Positions 62,345 through 64,000 of a DNA stretch of 64,000 nucleotides are shown piece by piece. The number at the start of each line of letters is the position of its first letter. Within the stretch, counting starts at the first letter, position 1. The stretch lies in assembly GCF_001999335.1 (NCBI RefSeq), contig NZ_MLHS01000035.1, positions 1-64,000 of the forward strand, in the 5' to 3' direction. This stretch comes from Rodentibacter sp. Ppn85. Its GTDB lineage: Bacteria > Pseudomonadota > Gammaproteobacteria > Enterobacterales > Pasteurellaceae. The translations under genes were made by a program, and so were the position numbers. Below the pieces are notes generated by a model that saw only the letters and a program-made list of their open reading frames with translations, did not search any database and was not told the DNA's origin.

Positions 62345-63493
62345 TTAGGCTCCTTGAATTTGCAATTTCATTTGTTGCATATAATCGGCGGTTTGTTTAA
62401 AAAAATATTGATAAGAAGCACATAGATAGTTTTGTTTCCACTCCTCGTTATCTTGCGGCAGAATGCGATGTTTAGGGCAACCACCGTGGCATAATGTACG
62501 AAATTCACATAGCCGACAAGTCTGTGTCAAACTATTTTGCTTATATTGACCAAACCGACGCTGTTTCTCTGATAAGACAAGATGAACTAATGATGTTTCG
62601 TTTAAACTTCCCAATTTTTTGTTCGGGTAAACATAATGATCGCAAGAATAAACGTCTCCGTTCGCTTCAACAACCAAGGATTGACCGCAAGTCGGACGAT
62701 AAATACAACTGCTTGAAGGATAACCCAGCCATTGTCCAAGCAGATTCTCAAACTCCAGTACAAAAATTTTGCCGACATCCTGTTTTTTCCACTCTTGAAA
62801 AACATCGACTAAAAAATGTCCGTACCCTTGCTGCGGTACCGAAAAAGCAGTTGTTTTTTGCTCAACCATACAGTTTGTAGAAGGATAAGTTTCAACAATA
62901 GGGATAAATTGCATAAATGTCGAACCCAATGATTTGAGTGCAAGATAGGTTTCTTTACCTTTTTGCCAATTTTGATCATTGACGACAGTTAAGGTGTTAA
63001 ACTCCACTTGATTTGACTTTAATAATTGTAACGCATTTACCACTCGTTCAAAGGTCGGATTACCGTTATTCGTCATACGATAACGGTTATGCACCGCATT
63101 TAAACCATCAATGGAAAGTCCGATTAAAAATTGGTGTTGCTTAAAAAATGCCGTCCATTGCTGATTAAGTGCCATACCGTTAGTTTGAAACCCATTGGTG
63201 ATGGTTTTACCGTTGGCAAATTCTCGCTGAAAATTGACCGCACTTTTGAAGAAATCCAGACCAAGCAGGGTCGGCTCACCGCCTTGCCACATAAAATCAA
63301 CCCGATCTCCCGCCTGTGATTCGATGTAATTTTTAATATAATTTTTGAGAGTATGCTCCGACATAAACGCGGCATTGTTGCCAAAATACTGCGATTTTCC
63401 TAAGTAAAAACAGTATTCGCACTGAATATTACAATGGAAACTACTGGGTTTTGCCATTAAATGAAAATGCGCTTTCGGCAAAAAAAATGACAT
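62345..63493 (-). CDS. Radical-SAM/SPASM maturase-like protein (anSME/AslB type)
   Basis: The 382-residue product carries the radical SAM motif CNIQCEYC (CX3CX2C) near residues 21-28. MWQGGEPTLLGLDFF follows, then a C-terminal SPASM domain with cysteines in CIYRPTCGQ, NGDVYSCDHYV, and CRLCEFRTLCHGGCPKHR. Family members convert Cys or Ser of sulfatases to formylglycine or modify peptides. No sulfatase or precursor peptide gene is seen in this window. It ends one base before the yeaD fragment start and is likely in one operon with it and the regulator upstream. Confidence 0.87.
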   Translation of the reverse strand: MSFFLPKAHFHLMAKPSSFHCNIQCEYCFYLGKSQYFGNNAAFMSEHTLKNYIKNYIESQAGDRVDFMWQGGEPTLLGLDFFKSAVNFQREFANGKTITNGFQTNGMALNQQWTAFFKQHQFLIGLSIDGLNAVHNRYRMTNNGNPTFERVVNALQLLKSNQVEFNTLTVVNDQNWQKGKETYLALKSLGSTFMQFIPIVETYPSTNCMVEQKTTAFSVPQQGYGHFLVDVFQEWKKQDVGKIFVLEFENLLGQWLGYPSSSCIYRPTCGQSLVVEANGDVYSCDHYVYPNKKLGSLNETSLVHLVLSEKQRRFGQYKQNSLTQTCRLCEFRTLCHGGCPKHRILPQDNEEWKQNYLCASYQYFFKQTADYMQQMKLQIQGA

Positions 63494-63494
63494 A

Positions 63495-64000
63495 CTACTT
63501 GCCTTTGTGATGATTTAATGCGTCTTTAAATAAGCCGTTTTGTTTTAATTCTTTACCGATACGGATTGCCGTTTCTGTTTCACAGCCGGCATATTCGGCA
63601 ATTTCTCGGTAAGTCCAATTATAGTAGGGGAAATGTTGGGTAAGAAAATAAAGACTGTCGATAACGCGATCAAAGGTACGCAAATAGGCACTTTTGGCTA
63701 AGCGCTGTTCCGCTTCTCTTAACTCCTCCGCTAAGGTTTGCAATAAATATTTTGTCATTGCACTATTATGTAGAAAGAATTGATCGATATTGTCTAATTT
63801 GATTTGAATCAGTTCCGATTCAATTAACACTTTCGCTGTGCAGTGGTAATGATTGTTGCCTAAACCGAATAACGTGCGGAAACCGAAATAATCGCCTTGA
63901 GAATAAAGTCTGACTAAGCTCTCTTTTCCATTATCAAGGGTATGATAAAGACCGATAAGACCTTGCTTGATATAATAAAATTCGTTCGCTCTTGCGCCTT
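63495..64000 (-). CDS. Crp/Fnr-type regulator, N-terminus beyond window edge
   Basis: The frame is open to the right edge of the window. It shows part of a cyclic-nucleotide-type domain (FYYIKQGLIGLYHTLDNGKE; YSQGDYFGFRTLFGLGN) and a C-terminal Crp-type helix-turn-helix (YNWTYREIAEYAGCETETAI, then RIGKELKQNGL). The visible part is 168 residues. The gene lies one base from the maturase gene, so it may control it. No cysteine cluster is visible in the part seen. Confidence 0.85.
   Translation of the reverse strand, partial: GARANEFYYIKQGLIGLYHTLDNGKESLVRLYSQGDYFGFRTLFGLGNNHYHCTAKVLIESELIQIKLDNIDQFFLHNSAMTKYLLQTLAEELREAEQRLAKSAYLRTFDRVIDSLYFLTQHFPYYNWTYREIAEYAGCETETAIRIGKELKQNGLFKDALNHHKGK

Overview
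This window comes from a Pasteurellaceae chromosome of the Haemophilus/Aggregatibacter type. The 9-base uptake core AAGTGCGGT (or its complement) recurs throughout, once as an inverted pair forming a terminator (5908-5935). The host genes are the usual family set: the str operon, glpR-glpG, the heme pair hbpA-hugZ, and a short rhomboid GlpG like that of H. influenzae. The genus cannot be fixed from the sequence alone.

Host left part (1-25565). The str operon (rpsL-rpsG-fusA-tuf, tuf cut by the window edge) runs leftward from a near-perfect sigma70 promoter. Then come dusA, a possible 20-codon hydrophobic peptide gene, glpR-glpG-mobA (leftward), and yihD-dsbA-maoP-trmA-rsmJ-rseC (rightward). 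Next are a pair of tiny membrane-protein genes whose ribosome site lies against a hairpin, mobB, an MdtD-like exporter, a 1141-residue trimeric autotransporter adhesin, hbpA-hugZ, pdxH, phoA with a clear Pho box, and nupC-deoD.

Prophage (25566-61855, about 36.3 kb). A Mu-type transposable prophage splits the hexose-6-phosphate mutarotase gene yeaD. The C-terminal part lies at 25220-25565 and the N-terminal part at 61856-62343. TCAACC(T) flanks both sides, and each prophage end carries two 13-bp sites 23 bp apart. The early block (ner-like gene, MuA, MuB, Gam, HD hydrolase, gp16-like, Mor) runs rightward from a central repressor region. Lysis, head, tail and com-methylase genes run leftward. 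Relative to Mu the early block is therefore inverted, the layout known from BcepMu. The head genes are Mu-like. The tail is of the flexible lambda/B3 type, with tail tube, a frameshifted chaperone pair, tape measure and a cysteine-bearing gpL-like protein. The mom position holds com plus a Dam-like adenine methylase of the Hin1523/Hia5 type. Two lesions suggest decay: an in-frame TAA in the tail-tip gene (27600) and an ATA where the ATG of a capsid-accessory gene should be (41930-41932).

The best candidate for an undescribed system is the operon behind the prophage repressor (51359-52952). It holds four small genes, including a protein with a VQIG (RHIM-like) motif and a hydrophobic C-terminal tail, followed by a coiled-coil zinc-ribbon protein. 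It lies in a lysogenic-conversion position and would be expressed with the repressor. A second candidate is a 20-bp imperfect dyad placed upstream of both the lysis operon and the capsid operon, probably the late activator site.

Right flank (61856-64000): the N-terminal part of yeaD, a radical-SAM/SPASM maturase-like gene, and a Crp/Fnr-type regulator cut by the window edge.
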